Positions 51,896 to 60,727 of a stretch of DNA of 64,000 nt are shown piece by piece. The translations under genes were made by a program, and so were the position numbers. Each line of letters begins with the position of its first letter. Position 1 is the stretch's first letter. Source of the DNA: Streptomyces verrucosisporus (GTDB lineage: Bacteria > Actinomycetota > Actinomycetes > Streptomycetales > Streptomycetaceae); assembly GCF_017114865.1 (NCBI RefSeq), contig NZ_JADEYH010000002.1, positions 1 to 64,000 of the forward strand, in the 5' to 3' direction. The notes under the pieces were generated by a model that made no database searches, was not told the origin of the DNA, and saw only the letters and a list, made by a program, of their open reading frames with translations.

Positions 51896-54250
51896 GTGCG
51901 CGCCACCTTGCGCTGGGCCCACGCCGACCTGCGGGCGCACCGCGGCGAGGCGCTGTTCACCGTCCTGGCCACGGCCGGGATCGTCGCCTCCCTGCTGCTC
52001 GCCGGCGCGCTGTTCTCCTACACGGCCGACCCCTGGCAGCGGGTCTTCACCCAGTCCGAGGGCGCGCACGTGTGGATCCACACCCGCGACGGCGCCCAAC
52101 CGGAGCGACTGCGCGACCTGGAGGGCGTCACGGGCCTGTCCGGCCCCTTCCGCACCGCCCGCACCACCGTGGAACTGGGCGGCGCCCGGGCGACCGCGGA
52201 ACTGCGCGCCACCGGACCCGAACCGCCGAAGGTGGGCCGCCCTCTGGTCACCGCAGGCCGCTGGCCGGCGGCCGGCGCCGCCGACGAGATCGTCCTGGAG
52301 GGCTCCCTCGCCCGCGCCCTGTGGGCCGAACCCGGCGACACCCTCACCGCGCGGGGGGCGCGCGGCACCGAGCACACGCTGCGCGTCACCGGCGTCGCCG
52401 ACACCGCCGAGCCCCGCTACGCCCCCGGCGACACCCCCGGCATCGGCTGGCTGCCGGAGAAGGCGCTGGAGACGCTCCAGCCCGACCCCGAGCGCACCGG
52501 GCAGACCGTCGGACTGCGCCTGACCGACCCCGGCGACACCGACTTCATGGTCCAGCGCGCCGTCACCGCCCTCGGCGCCGACCAGGTCTCCCAGGTCACC
52601 CGCTGGCAGCAGGCCCGCGCCGACGCCGCGGGCGAGGGGCGGCTGCTAGGCCTGCTCCTGGCCCTCTTCGGACTCGGCGCGCTGCTGGCCGCCGCCCTGG
52701 CGGTCGCCGGGGCGATCAGCACCCGCGTCCACGGGCATCTGCGCGACATCTCCGTGCTGAAGGCAATCGGCTTCACCCCCGCCCAGGTCGTCCGCGTCTT
52801 CCTCGTCCAGCACCTGGGCTTCGCCCTCCTCGGCGTCGCCGGCGGAGCGGCCGTCACCGAACTGCTGGGCGCGCGCATCCCCGGCCGCATCGGCGAGGCG
52901 GTGGAGGTGTGGCGGCAACTGCCCGGCCACGCCTGGACGGTGCTGGCCACCACCGGCGCCTCCGTCCTCTTCATCGCCACCGCCACCTCGCTGGCCGCCT
53001 GGCGCGCCGGCCGGGTGCCGCCCGTGCCGGTGGCGCGTACGGCGGTGCCGCGCGGACTGGGCCCGCTGACCCTGCCCGAGCGGCGCGCCCTGGGCCGGGA
53101 CGCGCCGCCCGCCCTCGTCCTCGGCTGGCGCGGAGCGTTCCCCGGCCGGGCCCGCTCGCTGGCCGCCGTCGGGCGCCTGGCCGTGCCGCTGGCGATGATC
53201 ACCGCCGCACTGGGCGCCTGGGCCACCGTGGACCGCTTCCACGAACATCCCGAGGAGATCGGCCTGCCCGCCGCCCTCACCGTGCGCGACGGCTCCCCCG
53301 ACAGTTCCCCCGACGGCGCCGCCTCCGGGGCCGGCGGCCGCGCCCGCACCGAGCGGCTGCTGGCCACGCACCCCGACGTCACCGCCGTCCACCCCGGCAC
53401 CGAGGTCGAGGCCCTCGTCCCCGGCCAGACCGCCACCATCACCCTGCGCGGCCTGGGCACCGACGCCGACCCCTACCCCTTCGCCCTCGCCGAGGGCCGC
53501 CTCCCCGACGGCCCGGACGAGGCCGTCGCCGGGCAGGGGCTGCTCGACCTGCTGGACGTACGCGTCGGCGACTGGGTGCGGATGACCGTCCAGGGCCGCC
53601 CGCAGATCCTCCACATCACCGGCCGCTCCATCGAACCCGAGGACGGCGGCCGGGTGATCTCCACCTCCCTGGACAACCTCGACCTGGGCGACGGCCCGGG
53701 CCCGGCCGCGCCCGACGTCCACCACCTCGTCCTGCGCGAGGGCGCCGACGCCGGGGAGGTCGGCGCCGAACTGGCCGCCTCCTTTGGCGGACGCCTGGAG
53801 GTCCGCGAACCGGCCAACCCCGCCGACGAACTGGTCGGCGTGCGCGGCGTCCTCGCCGGACTGATCGCCGTCCTCGCCCTGATAGGCCTCACCGAACTGT
53901 CCACCGTCCTCGGCGCCCGCGTCCGCGACCGGGGACGCGACCTGCTCGCGCTGAAGGCCATCGGCCTGACCCCGCGCCAGATAGCGGGCGTGATCACCGT
54001 CTCCACCGCCTTCACCGCCCTGGCCGCCGCCCTGGCCGGCACCGTGCTGGGGGCCGCCGCCGGACGGTGGCTGATCGACGCGCAGGGCCGCTCCAGCGGC
54101 ATCGGCGCGGGCATAGCCCAGACCCCGCCCCCCGGCGTCCTGCTGCTGGTGGCCACCGCGGCCGTGGTGGGCGCGGTCGGGGTCTCGGCCGTCCCCGCCT
54201 CCCGCGCCTCCCGCCGCCGCATCGCCGACACCCTCAGCGAGACCCTCTGA
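51896..54250 (+). CDS. FtsX-like ABC permease (MacB type, fused double form)
   Basis: 784 residues. An N-terminal TM (about 18-42), a large extracytoplasmic domain, then an FtsX core with three TMs (about 245-370; STRVHGHLRDISVLKAIGFTPAQVVRVFLVQH). A second TM and extracytoplasmic domain follow, then a second FtsX core (about 650-784; VRDRGRDLLALKAIGLTPRQIAGVI). This is the long Streptomyces form with two FtsX modules. GTG start. It probably acts with the preceding ATPase in mechanotransmission or export of an envelope-active compound, under PadR control. Ends at a strong terminator. Confidence 0.9.
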   Translation: MRATLRWAHADLRAHRGEALFTVLATAGIVASLLLAGALFSYTADPWQRVFTQSEGAHVWIHTRDGAQPERLRDLEGVTGLSGPFRTARTTVELGGARATAELRATGPEPPKVGRPLVTAGRWPAAGAADEIVLEGSLARALWAEPGDTLTARGARGTEHTLRVTGVADTAEPRYAPGDTPGIGWLPEKALETLQPDPERTGQTVGLRLTDPGDTDFMVQRAVTALGADQVSQVTRWQQARADAAGEGRLLGLLLALFGLGALLAAALAVAGAISTRVHGHLRDISVLKAIGFTPAQVVRVFLVQHLGFALLGVAGGAAVTELLGARIPGRIGEAVEVWRQLPGHAWTVLATTGASVLFIATATSLAAWRAGRVPPVPVARTAVPRGLGPLTLPERRALGRDAPPALVLGWRGAFPGRARSLAAVGRLAVPLAMITAALGAWATVDRFHEHPEEIGLPAALTVRDGSPDSSPDGAASGAGGRARTERLLATHPDVTAVHPGTEVEALVPGQTATITLRGLGTDADPYPFALAEGRLPDGPDEAVAGQGLLDLLDVRVGDWVRMTVQGRPQILHITGRSIEPEDGGRVISTSLDNLDLGDGPGPAAPDVHHLVLREGADAGEVGAELAASFGGRLEVREPANPADELVGVRGVLAGLIAVLALIGLTELSTVLGARVRDRGRDLLALKAIGLTPRQIAGVITVSTAFTALAAALAGTVLGAAAGRWLIDAQGRSSGIGAGIAQTPPPGVLLLVATAAVVGAVGVSAVPASRASRRRIADTLSETL

Positions 54251-54296
54251 CCGGCAGGGCACGACCGGCCGGGGCCGATCGCCCGGAGCCGGAAAC

Positions 54297-54336
54297 GGGT
54301 CCTCCCCGCTCCGCCGAGGCGGAACGGGGAGGACCC
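54297..54336. terminator. Long terminator between FtsX and protease genes
   Basis: Arms GGGTCCTCCCCG (54297-54308) and CGGGGAGGACCC (54325-54336) plus an inner CCGCC/GGCGG extension around a GA loop, with one mismatch; convergent genes on both sides. Confidence 0.85.
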
Positions 54337-54389
54337 GGAGGAAGAGACCGCTGTCGGAGCGGACCGCCGTCAGAACGGGCCGCGCGGGA

Positions 54390-55112
54390 TCAGACGCCCG
54401 CGATCGACTGGATCCAGGAGCGGTAGGCCGTCACGTTGGTGTAGGCCGTGGTGGTCTGCCGGTCGCTGGTGGACGCGACGCCGACCTGGACACCGTTCGC
54501 CATCATCGGGCCGCCGGAGTCACCGCCCGCGGTGATGCCGTCGCCGCGGCGGGCGCAGATCGCCGAACCGTAGTAGGCGTCATAGCAGCCGCCGGTCACG
54601 ATCACGTTCGCGACCTTCAGGTACCGCGACTGGCAGTTGGCCTCCGAGCCGCACCGGGAGGTGGCGCCCCAGCCGTAGACCTGCACGGTCTGGTTGACCC
54701 GCACCGAGCCCGGCTGCCCCAGGCGGGCGTAGGTCGCCGAGACCGAGCGGTCCAGGCGGACCAGCGACAGGTCCGAGGAGGAGTGGTTGTAGATCTGGGT
54801 GCCGTTGGCGACGGTGCCGCCGCTGTGCTGGTCGAGGCTGCCGATGCGGAACGACAGCCCGCCGCCGCTGACGCAGTGCCTGGCGGTGAGGATCCAGGTC
54901 GGCGCGATGATCGTCGCGGAGCACGTCTCACGGCCGTTGGAGAACAGCCGCGCGGCCCAGGGCGCGTTCTGCGCGTAGCCGCCGCCGATGATCGGCTGCG
55001 GACCGCCGCTGCCGGGCGCCTCCTTGGCGGACGCGGCCGGGGCCAGCACGAAGAGGGAGAGAACGGCGGCCATGGCCGCGATCAGGGCGGGGACGAGCCT
55101 GGTTATTCGCAA
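54390..55112 (-). CDS. Secreted trypsin-like serine protease (S1)
   Basis: 240 residues from a TTG start. Sec signal peptide (hydrophobic core about 6-25, cleavage after ASA near 29) and a short pro-region to the mature IIGGG end. The catalytic triad is His79 (TARHC), Asp114 (SDLSLV) and Ser199 (AGGDSGGP), with the disulfide-forming cysteines expected of chymotrypsin-fold enzymes. The TTG at 55110-55112 is preferred because GAGGA lies five bases before it and the signal peptide starts right there; an in-frame GTG 19 codons upstream adds non-signal sequence. Confidence 0.88.
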   Translation of the reverse strand: MRITRLVPALIAAMAAVLSLFVLAPAASAKEAPGSGGPQPIIGGGYAQNAPWAARLFSNGRETCSATIIAPTWILTARHCVSGGGLSFRIGSLDQHSGGTVANGTQIYNHSSSDLSLVRLDRSVSATYARLGQPGSVRVNQTVQVYGWGATSRCGSEANCQSRYLKVANVIVTGGCYDAYYGSAICARRGDGITAGGDSGGPMMANGVQVGVASTSDRQTTTAYTNVTAYRSWIQSIAGV

Positions 55113-55257
55113 GGGATTCCTCGCTTCCGGAGACACGCGATGGTTCGCGTGTGACCTGTGGGGAGGCACCAGGTTCCCGGAAGCGGAACGGGCTGGGTAC
55201 TACCACTTGGCTATAGCACGGTGTTATGGCCCGGGCTTTCGGAACCCTGAGGGCGGC

Positions 55258-55632
55258 TCAGAGGTAGATCTGCCGCCCGCAGTCGCGGCAGTGGATCCTG
55301 CCGCCGAGCCTCCCGATCCGCCGGTGCCCGCACGCGCCGGTCCCCGCCGCACCGCCCGTGCCGCCCGTTCCGTCCGGCGGCTCGTCCCGGCCGTGGGACT
55401 GGAGGCGCACCATGTGGTCCAGCTCCGCGATGCACGGGCCGCACGCGTACACGTCGCCCGCCGCGCCGGGAGTGCGCACCGAGCCGATCCACAGCACGCG
55501 CACACCCTCGCGGCGGCAGTACAGCCAGCAGCCGCCCGTGGTCCAGCCGTTGGCGTCGTCGGTGTGCGCCGGCAGCGGCCACCCGTCGCGCCACGGGCGC
55601 TCGGCGGCCGGGGCGAACGAGGGCGGCGTCAC
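55258..55632 (-). CDS. Small zinc-ribbon-like protein of the XRE/DUF397 neighbourhood
   Basis: 124 residues from a GTG start. Conserved Trp and Cys residues (GGCWLYCRR, VYACGPCIAELDHMV) and a C-terminal C-x2-C knuckle (HCRDCGRQIYL) suggest zinc binding. Such proteins accompany XRE/DUF397 genes in Streptomyces; function unknown. Its start overlaps the stop of the upstream 77-residue gene by four bases (GTGA), so the two are co-translated. Confidence 0.75.
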   Translation of the reverse strand: MTPPSFAPAAERPWRDGWPLPAHTDDANGWTTGGCWLYCRREGVRVLWIGSVRTPGAAGDVYACGPCIAELDHMVRLQSHGRDEPPDGTGGTGGAAGTGACGHRRIGRLGGRIHCRDCGRQIYL

Positions 55633-55862
55633 ACCGCACCCCGCTCGATGACGGCCGCCAACTCCCGCGCCACCGGCGCGGAGCACTCGCCGAGAACCAC
55701 CATCGCGTAACCGGCCGCCCCGTCCGCGCGCACGGGGATGCGGACGTCCACGGCCGGGAACCGGATTCCCGCCCGCCGCAGCGCCTCGGCGAGCGCGTCA
55801 CGGGCCGCCTCCGCCTCCCCGATCCGTTGCTCCCCAACCTGATCCGAGTCTTTCATCACCAT
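55629..55862 (-). CDS. Small conserved protein, unknown function
   Basis: 77 residues: a helical N-terminus (GEAEAARDALAEALRRAGIRFPAVDVRIP) and a beta-strand pair (YAMVVLGECSAPVARELAAVIERG). It looks like a compact alpha-beta protein conserved beside XRE/DUF397 genes. ATG at 55860-55862 with GGAGGG ten bases before. Divergent from the XRE regulator, with the zinc-ribbon gene downstream. Confidence 0.75.
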   Translation of the reverse strand: MVMKDSDQVGEQRIGEAEAARDALAEALRRAGIRFPAVDVRIPVRADGAAGYAMVVLGECSAPVARELAAVIERGAV

Positions 55863-56030
55863 ATGGTGTGATCCCTCCACCGTATCCCTGTGCGAGAAGC
55901 GACAGCGCGACTACCGTCGGTCGCGTTCGCTTTACGAGCATGAACCGGAGTGGAGCGCGAACACCCGTGGCCGGAAAGCCCTTCCCGGCCGCCCGGTGCC
56001 GCTTCCACACATTCCACGGAGGGGGACGGA

Positions 56031-56861
56031 ATGCCGCCGAGAAGAGTGGTCACAGGTCGCAGCCAGGAGCCGCGCCGGCGGTTCGCCGAGGAGTTGCGCA
56101 CCCTGCGCACCGAACGCGGCGACAGCCTGCGGAAGCTGGGTGAGGCACTGGGCTGGGACTGGTCGCTGTTCGGCAAGATGGAAAGCGGCCACACCATCGG
56201 CAGCCCGGACGTCGCCCAGGCTCTCGACCAGTACTACGGCACCCCCGGCCTGCTGCTGGCCCTGTGGGAACTGGCGGCCGGGGACGCCACCCGGTTCCGC
56301 GAGAAGTACCGCCGCTTCATGGCACTCGAGGGCGAGGCGGTGAGCATCCAGAAGTACTCACCCGGTGTCGTGCCGGGGCTGCTCCAGACCGAGGCATACG
56401 CCCGTGAGCTGTTGACGCTGGGTGGCCTGCGTCCAGGCGACGAACTGGAGCAACAGGTGAAGGCGCGCATGAGCCGCAGAGATGTCCTGACGGGCGATGG
56501 CGCACCTCAGCTCAGAGCGATTCTCGACGAGGCCGTCCTGCGCCGCCCGTTGCCGGACGCCACGGTATGGCGCGAGCAGTTGAAGTATCTGGTCGATACG
56601 GCAGAACTGTGGAACGTGATACTGCAAGTGCTCCCGTTTCGCGCCGGACTGCGCGAGCTGAGCCACACGGACACGGCGTTCCTGCGACTGCTGGACGGCA
56701 GGACCGTCGCCTGGGTGGAGACCGCCTACAGCGGGAAGTTGATCGAGGAAGCGGCCCGGGTCGAAGAACTCCAGGTCGGCTACGATCGGCTGCGCGACCA
56801 CGCCCTGTCCCCGCGTGACTCGGCGGAGTTCCTACTCCGACTCCTGGAGGAGCTTCCATGA
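56031..56861 (+). CDS. XRE regulator with DUF5753 domain
   Basis: 276 residues. HTH (residues about 14-70; [28 protein letters not shown]) and a DUF5753 domain starting about 95 ([20 protein letters not shown]...[14 protein letters not shown]...[23 protein letters not shown]). These WhiJ-like regulators control development or antibiotic genes and are almost always followed by a DUF397 gene, as here. ATG at 56031 with GGAGGGGGA. Stop overlaps the DUF397 start. Confidence 0.93.
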   Translation: MPPRRVVTGRSQEPRRRFAEELRTLRTERGDSLRKLGEALGWDWSLFGKMESGHTIGSPDVAQALDQYYGTPGLLLALWELAAGDATRFREKYRRFMALEGEAVSIQKYSPGVVPGLLQTEAYARELLTLGGLRPGDELEQQVKARMSRRDVLTGDGAPQLRAILDEAVLRRPLPDATVWREQLKYLVDTAELWNVILQVLPFRAGLRELSHTDTAFLRLLDGRTVAWVETAYSGKLIEEAARVEELQVGYDRLRDHALSPRDSAEFLLRLLEELP

Positions 56862-57073
56862 CCACCTCCCCGCACGAGATAACCGCCGCACGGTGGCGCA
56901 AGTCCAGCTACAGCAACCTCAATGGAGGCGACTGCGTCGAGGTGGCCGACAACCTCCCGGGCACCGTCCCCGTACGCGACAGCAAGGCCCCGCACGGCCC
57001 GGCCCTCGCCTTCGCCCCGGACGCCTGGGCGTCGTTCCTCACCGCCGTCAAGGACGACCGGCTCACCGGCTGA
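56858..57073 (+). CDS. DUF397 small protein (partner of XRE regulator)
   Basis: 71 residues with the DUF397 signature [19 protein letters not shown], then [28 protein letters not shown]397 proteins bind or antagonise the adjacent XRE/DUF5753 regulator, in a toxin-antitoxin-like or sigma/anti-sigma-like pairing. ATG overlaps the regulator stop by four bases. Confidence 0.93.
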   Translation: MTTSPHEITAARWRKSSYSNLNGGDCVEVADNLPGTVPVRDSKAPHGPALAFAPDAWASFLTAVKDDRLTG

Positions 57074-57481
57074 GCCGGACCGGCGGGCACCTCGGAGTTC
57101 GGATGCCGATGTCCAGCGGTCTCACCGGCGAGGAACCGGAGACCAGTGCCGGACCGGAGGGGCCGGCGGCCGCGGCGAGGACCGGGTGGCCGAACCAGGC
57201 GCGCACCTACAGGGCGGTGACAGGGAAGCGCCCCGAACCAGCCTCAAAGTGATCAGATGTTGGCATCCGCTGTCATCAAGGTTCCCTGAACGAAAGAGAA
57301 GGGAAATAAGCGAACCTCTGTCACTGGAATGGGCGAAGCGTGTGTAGTTTTTCAGCGGGTTCACGGAAGAGCTTGTGAAGCCGAAGGAAGGGCGGGCCTT
57401 CCGGTGTTTGGGCATGCTGGCTCACGTATGCTCGGATTCCCGGAACAAAAGGGGTCCGCCGTGATCAAGAGGGGGTGCATC
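57074..57481. other. AT-richer leader region, no gene
   Basis: 408 bases noticeably richer in A and T than the rest of the window, especially 57240-57460. A hairpin (GGAAGG/CCTTCC, 57386-57402) lies 80 bases before the next gene. Possible promoter elements are TATGCT (57426-57431) and GGAAC (57440-57444). No open frame with Streptomyces codon bias. Confidence 0.5.
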
Positions 57482-57781
57482 ATGGCAGACATCGACCTCG
57501 GGCTGGCGACCGACTGGGACGAGGGGGACACTCACGGCCGGATCAAGCTGCGGCAGAATCAGGTCTACCCGAACGCTCCCAAGAAGGACGTGCTCATCAG
57601 CTCGCCGGTGAGCATCGAGCTGTCGGTGAACACGAACTACTCCACCTCCCAGGAGGCGGACAAGATCTACTTCACGACGCACCACGGCTCCACGAAGAAG
57701 ATCATCGCGATCCTCGACTCCGACGGTAACCTGCGCATCGCCGGTCGCCTGATCGAGGAGCAGCGGGACCTGTCGTACTGA
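57482..57781 (+). CDS. Unknown 99-residue beta-rich protein
   Basis: Not recognised with confidence. 99 residues without signal peptide, membrane helix or cysteines, rich in short charged and polar strands (DTHGRIKLRQNQVYPNAP, VLISSPVSIELSVNTNYSTSQEADKIYFTTHH, IIAILDSDGNLRIAGRLIEEQ), suggesting a small beta-sandwich or jelly-roll. ATG at 57482 with AAGAGGGGG seven bases before; a GTG seven codons upstream is possible. Monocistronic with a strong terminator. Similar short proteins are seen in other Streptomyces. Confidence 0.8.
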   Translation: MADIDLGLATDWDEGDTHGRIKLRQNQVYPNAPKKDVLISSPVSIELSVNTNYSTSQEADKIYFTTHHGSTKKIIAILDSDGNLRIAGRLIEEQRDLSY

Positions 57782-57794
57782 CGGGCGGGTCACC

Positions 57795-57829
57795 GTGACG
57801 GCCCGCCGGCCAGGTCGGCGGGCCGTCAC
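57795..57829 (+). terminator. Rho-independent terminator with T-run
   Basis: Perfect 14-bp stem (57795-57808 and 57816-57829), seven-base loop, followed by TGCTTTT; directly after the 99-residue protein gene and also usable by the opposing WYL gene. Confidence 0.9.
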
Positions 57830-57871
57830 TGCTTTTCCCACTCCGGTGCGGACTGTTGAATCCTCTGTCGG

Positions 57872-58519
57872 TCAACTGCCGTACAGCGAGCGGATATCCG
57901 CCGCGGCGCGGGCCAGATCCGCGCGGGCCTCGGAAGGGGCGAGCACCTCCACGTCGGCGCCGAACTGGAGGAGCTGGCGGACCGCCGGGAGGACCGGGTA
58001 GTCGAACCCGGCGCGCGCCCAGCCCGCTCCGTCCGGGGTGGAGGGCTCGCCCGCGAGGTGCGCGCCTGCGATGCGCACCACCATGTCCAGCCGCTCGCGC
58101 CGCACCCGCGCCGTGATCCGGACGCCGCCGGGACGGTCCTCCACCTCGCGCCGCAACCCCGCCCACACCTGAGCCAGTTCCACGCCCTCGCGGCGCCGCA
58201 CCGGCGACTCGGTGACGGCGAGGTCCGTCAGCCGGTCGGCGCGGAACAGCCGGCCGCGCCCGCGGTGGTCGGCCACCAGGTACCAGGTGCCCGCCTTGGC
58301 GACCAGCCCGTAGGGATCGACGGTGTAGGCGCGCGCCTTTTCCCGGCCGCCGTGCCGGCCGCGTTCGGCGTAGGCCGGGATCCCGGCGGCCGACAGGGCC
58401 TCGATGTCGCGGTGGACGGTGCGCACCGACACCTCCAGGCGCTCGGCGAGCTCCGCGGCCCGCACCCGGCCGCGGGTCTGGAGGAGCAGGAGGATCGACA
58501 GCAACCGGTCGGACTTCAC
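57872..58519 (-). CDS. WYL-family regulator with internal deletion
   Basis: 215 residues against about 320 for the family. N-terminal HTH_11 winged helix (LSILLLLQTRGRVRAAELAERLEVSVRTVHRDIEAL) leads to YAERGRHGG (residues 50-58). The usual 100-residue middle part is missing: the sequence jumps directly to REKARAYTVDPYGLVAKAGTWYLVADHRGR, the core of the WYL ligand-binding domain. The frame is intact, so a truncated regulator may be made. WYL proteins sense oligonucleotides or other ligands and often control DNA-damage or defence genes. Divergent from a small membrane-protein gene. Confidence 0.85.
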   Translation of the reverse strand: MKSDRLLSILLLLQTRGRVRAAELAERLEVSVRTVHRDIEALSAAGIPAYAERGRHGGREKARAYTVDPYGLVAKAGTWYLVADHRGRGRLFRADRLTDLAVTESPVRRREGVELAQVWAGLRREVEDRPGGVRITARVRRERLDMVVRIAGAHLAGEPSTPDGAGWARAGFDYPVLPAVRQLLQFGADVEVLAPSEARADLARAAADIRSLYGS

Positions 58520-58611
58520 ACCGCCGAGTGTGCCCGGAGAACATGACGGCGGTTGTCAGGTTATGCGGGCAGCCTGCGGCCGTACGCACGGTGCGGACGG
58601 AGGAGTAGCCC

Positions 58612-59070
58612 ATGAGCCACGGGAGCAGCCCGGTCGCGGCCGGAGAAGGCGAAAGGGCGGGGCGGAACGGGCGGGATGCCGGCCACCCGGTCCGCCGCCT
58701 GCTCGCCCTGGACGCGGCCGGGATGGCCGTCGTCGGGCTCGTCTACCTGGCCGCCGCCGCGCCGCTGGGCAGGGCGCTGGGGCCGGGTACGGCGGTGGTG
58801 TCCGCGGTGGGTGCGGGGATGCTGGCCGGTGGGGGAGCGGTCGGCCTGGTGGCGCGGCCGCCGTACGTCCGGCCGGGGGCGGTGCGCGCGGTGGCCGCCT
58901 GCGGGTTCGGCCGGCTCGCGCTCAGCCTGGCCGTCCTGGCGTCCGGCCTGCTGGACCTCACCGCGAGGGGGAGGGCGTGGACCGTGGTGCAGACGGTCCC
59001 GGTGGGCGTCCTCGCCGTGCTCCAGGCCAGGGCGGCGGCCACCGTCAGCGGCGGGAGGAGCCTCGGCTGA
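58612..59070 (+). CDS. Small polytopic membrane protein
   Basis: 152 residues with four predicted helices (about 28-52, 57-80, 90-112, 122-142) and a basic N-terminus. Pattern (AAGMAVVGLVYLAAAAPLG and LSLAVLASGLLDL) is that of small Streptomyces integral membrane proteins with unknown function. ATG at 58612 with GGAGGAG eight bases before. Divergent from the WYL regulator, which may control it. Confidence 0.8.
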   Translation: MSHGSSPVAAGEGERAGRNGRDAGHPVRRLLALDAAGMAVVGLVYLAAAAPLGRALGPGTAVVSAVGAGMLAGGGAVGLVARPPYVRPGAVRAVAACGFGRLALSLAVLASGLLDLTARGRAWTVVQTVPVGVLAVLQARAAATVSGGRSLG

Positions 59071-59359
59071 CCTGCCGGGAGCGGTCGCGCCTGCGGCGCG
59101 AGGAGTTCGACGGCCGCTTCCTGCCGCCGCCGTCCCGTCCCGGGCCCTCGCCCTTGGCGGCGCGGGCCGCGCCGGTCGCGTCGGCGGCAGCGGCGGTGTC
59201 GGCGTCGAACGGCGGCTCTCCGGTCTCCTCCGCGTCGTCGTAGTCCGGGATGTCTCCGAAGTCCGGTGCCTGGAAGGGGTTCCGGGCCGGGGGCCGGGCC
59301 GCCGCCTGGGGGGTCGGGGGCGCCTGGTCCGGAGCGGAGAACAGTTCGGTGGTGTCGAT
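59045..59359 (-). pseudogene. Coding-like frame without a canonical start
   Basis: A 104-codon minus-strand frame reads IDTTELFSAPDQAP, then ARNPFQAPDFGDIPDYDD, an acidic stretch and a basic Arg/Ser tail, with strong third-position GC bias. No ATG, GTG or TTG stands at its head: the codon 10 bases after GAGAGG is ATC at 59357-59359. Either an unusual AUC start, a start-codon mutation or a sequence error is present. The frame overlaps the end of the convergent membrane-protein gene by 26 bases. Confidence 0.45.
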
Positions 59360-59439
59360 GGGGAGATCTGCCTCTCGGGGCGGAAACGTGGTGTGGGGGG
59401 AGGCGGCCGACCGCCTTGCGGCGGTCGTGCGCGGCGGCC

Positions 59440-59661
59440 TCAGAGAGCGTTCAGCTTGTGGTATGGGCTGAGGATCCGCACCTGCTTGGACCCGAAGTCG
59501 ACGAGTACCGCGACGCCTTCCTCGACGGTGACGATCCGGCCGAGGCCGTACGTGTCGTGGGTGACCCGCTCACCCTCGGCGAAGTGCTTGTCGGGCGGTG
59601 CGACAGGGGCTTTGAAGGGGCTGGTGGGCAGGTGGCGCCGGGCTACGGCCGATTTTGTCAT
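59440..59661 (-). CDS. CarD/TRCF RID-like small protein
   Basis: 73 residues. After a short basic N-terminus the segment HFAEGERVTHDTYGLGRIVTVEEGVAVLVDFGSKQVRIL has the SH3/Tudor-like pattern of CarD and TRCF RNA-polymerase-interaction domains. Such stand-alone domains in Streptomyces may touch RNA polymerase or nucleic acids; unproven. The ATG at 59659-59661 is chosen over an upstream in-frame start. A small hairpin GACCGCC/GGCGGTC lies directly downstream. Confidence 0.75.
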   Translation of the reverse strand: MTKSAVARRHLPTSPFKAPVAPPDKHFAEGERVTHDTYGLGRIVTVEEGVAVLVDFGSKQVRILSPYHKLNAL

Positions 59662-59746
59662 TAACGCCAGTATGCACCCGGCGGTCCGGCTCGCGCCCCT
59701 GCGTACCGCTTCCACTTCCCGGTCCGCACCTTCCGCCGGGGCGTTC

Positions 59747-60718
59747 CTACGGCTCGACGACGGTCTCCTGGGCAGCGGCGGTGTCGCCCGCGATCAGCTC
59801 CGCGTCCACCGGGACGTTCCGCTTCACCAGGGCCAGAGCGATCGGGCCCAGTTCGTGGTGGCGGGCCGAGGTGGTGACGAAGCCGAGCTGCCGCCCCTCC
59901 TCCCCGTCCTTGGCCAGCCGCACGGGCGTGCCGTGGCCGGGCAGGTGCACCTCGCTGCCGTCCAGGTGGAGGAAGACCAGCCGGCGCGGCGGCTTCCCCA
60001 GGTTGTGGACGCGCGCCACGGTCTCCTGGCCCCGGTAGCAGCCCTTCTGCAGGTGGACGGCCGTGCCGATCCAGCCCAGCTCGTGCGGGATGGTGCGGTG
60101 GTCGGTCTCCAGCCCCAGCCGGGGCCGGTGCGCCTCGACGCGCAGCGCCTCCAGCGCCAGCACGCCGACCGCCGGGCCCAGGGAGGCGGTGTAGGACTCC
60201 AGCTCGCCGCGCGGCAGGAACAGGTCCCGCCCGTACGCCGTCTCGCGGACGGCCACGCCCTCGGGCACCTCGGCGATGGAGCCCGCCGGGAGGTGCATCA
60301 CGGCGTACGCGGCCGTGGCGTCGGCGACCTCGACCCGGTAGAAGAACTTCATGCTCTCCAGGTAGGCGATCAGCGCTTCCCGGGTGCCCGGCTCGACGTG
60401 CATCCAGGTCGTGGCGCCGTCGTCCACCAGATAGAGCGCGTGCTCGATGTGGCCGTTGGCGGAGAGGATCAACGCCTCGGTGGCGTGGCCGGGCTCCAGC
60501 TCGCTGACGTGCTGGGTGATCAGCAGATGGAGCCAGCTCAGCCGGTCCTCGCCGGTGACGGTGACCACGCCGCGGTGCGAGAGGTCGACCACTCCGCCGC
60601 CGTCGGCGAGCGTGCGCTGCTCGCGGAAGAGGTCGCCGTAGTGCGCGGCGACGCCTTCGTCCGGCGCCTCGGCGGGGACGGCGCCGGGCAGCGACAGCAG
60701 GGGGCTCTTGTACGACAT
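59747..60718 (-). CDS. ygfZ: YgfZ/GcvT-like tRNA-modifying, folate-binding protein
   Basis: 323 residues. GcvT-like fold with the YgfZ signature KGCYRGQETVARVHNLGKPPRRL; the invariant cysteine is in KGCYxGQE. YgfZ uses tetrahydrofolate to support repair of oxygen-damaged iron-sulfur clusters in radical-SAM enzymes such as MiaB. ATG start at 60716-60718. Nine bases downstream of nur on the same strand, so probably co-transcribed; pairing with a redox-metal regulator makes sense. Confidence 0.92.
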   Translation of the reverse strand: MSYKSPLLSLPGAVPAEAPDEGVAAHYGDLFREQRTLADGGGVVDLSHRGVVTVTGEDRLSWLHLLITQHVSELEPGHATEALILSANGHIEHALYLVDDGATTWMHVEPGTREALIAYLESMKFFYRVEVADATAAYAVMHLPAGSIAEVPEGVAVRETAYGRDLFLPRGELESYTASLGPAVGVLALEALRVEAHRPRLGLETDHRTIPHELGWIGTAVHLQKGCYRGQETVARVHNLGKPPRRLVFLHLDGSEVHLPGHGTPVRLAKDGEEGRQLGFVTTSARHHELGPIALALVKRNVPVDAELIAGDTAAAQETVVEP

Positions 60719-60727
60719 GCGGCCAGC

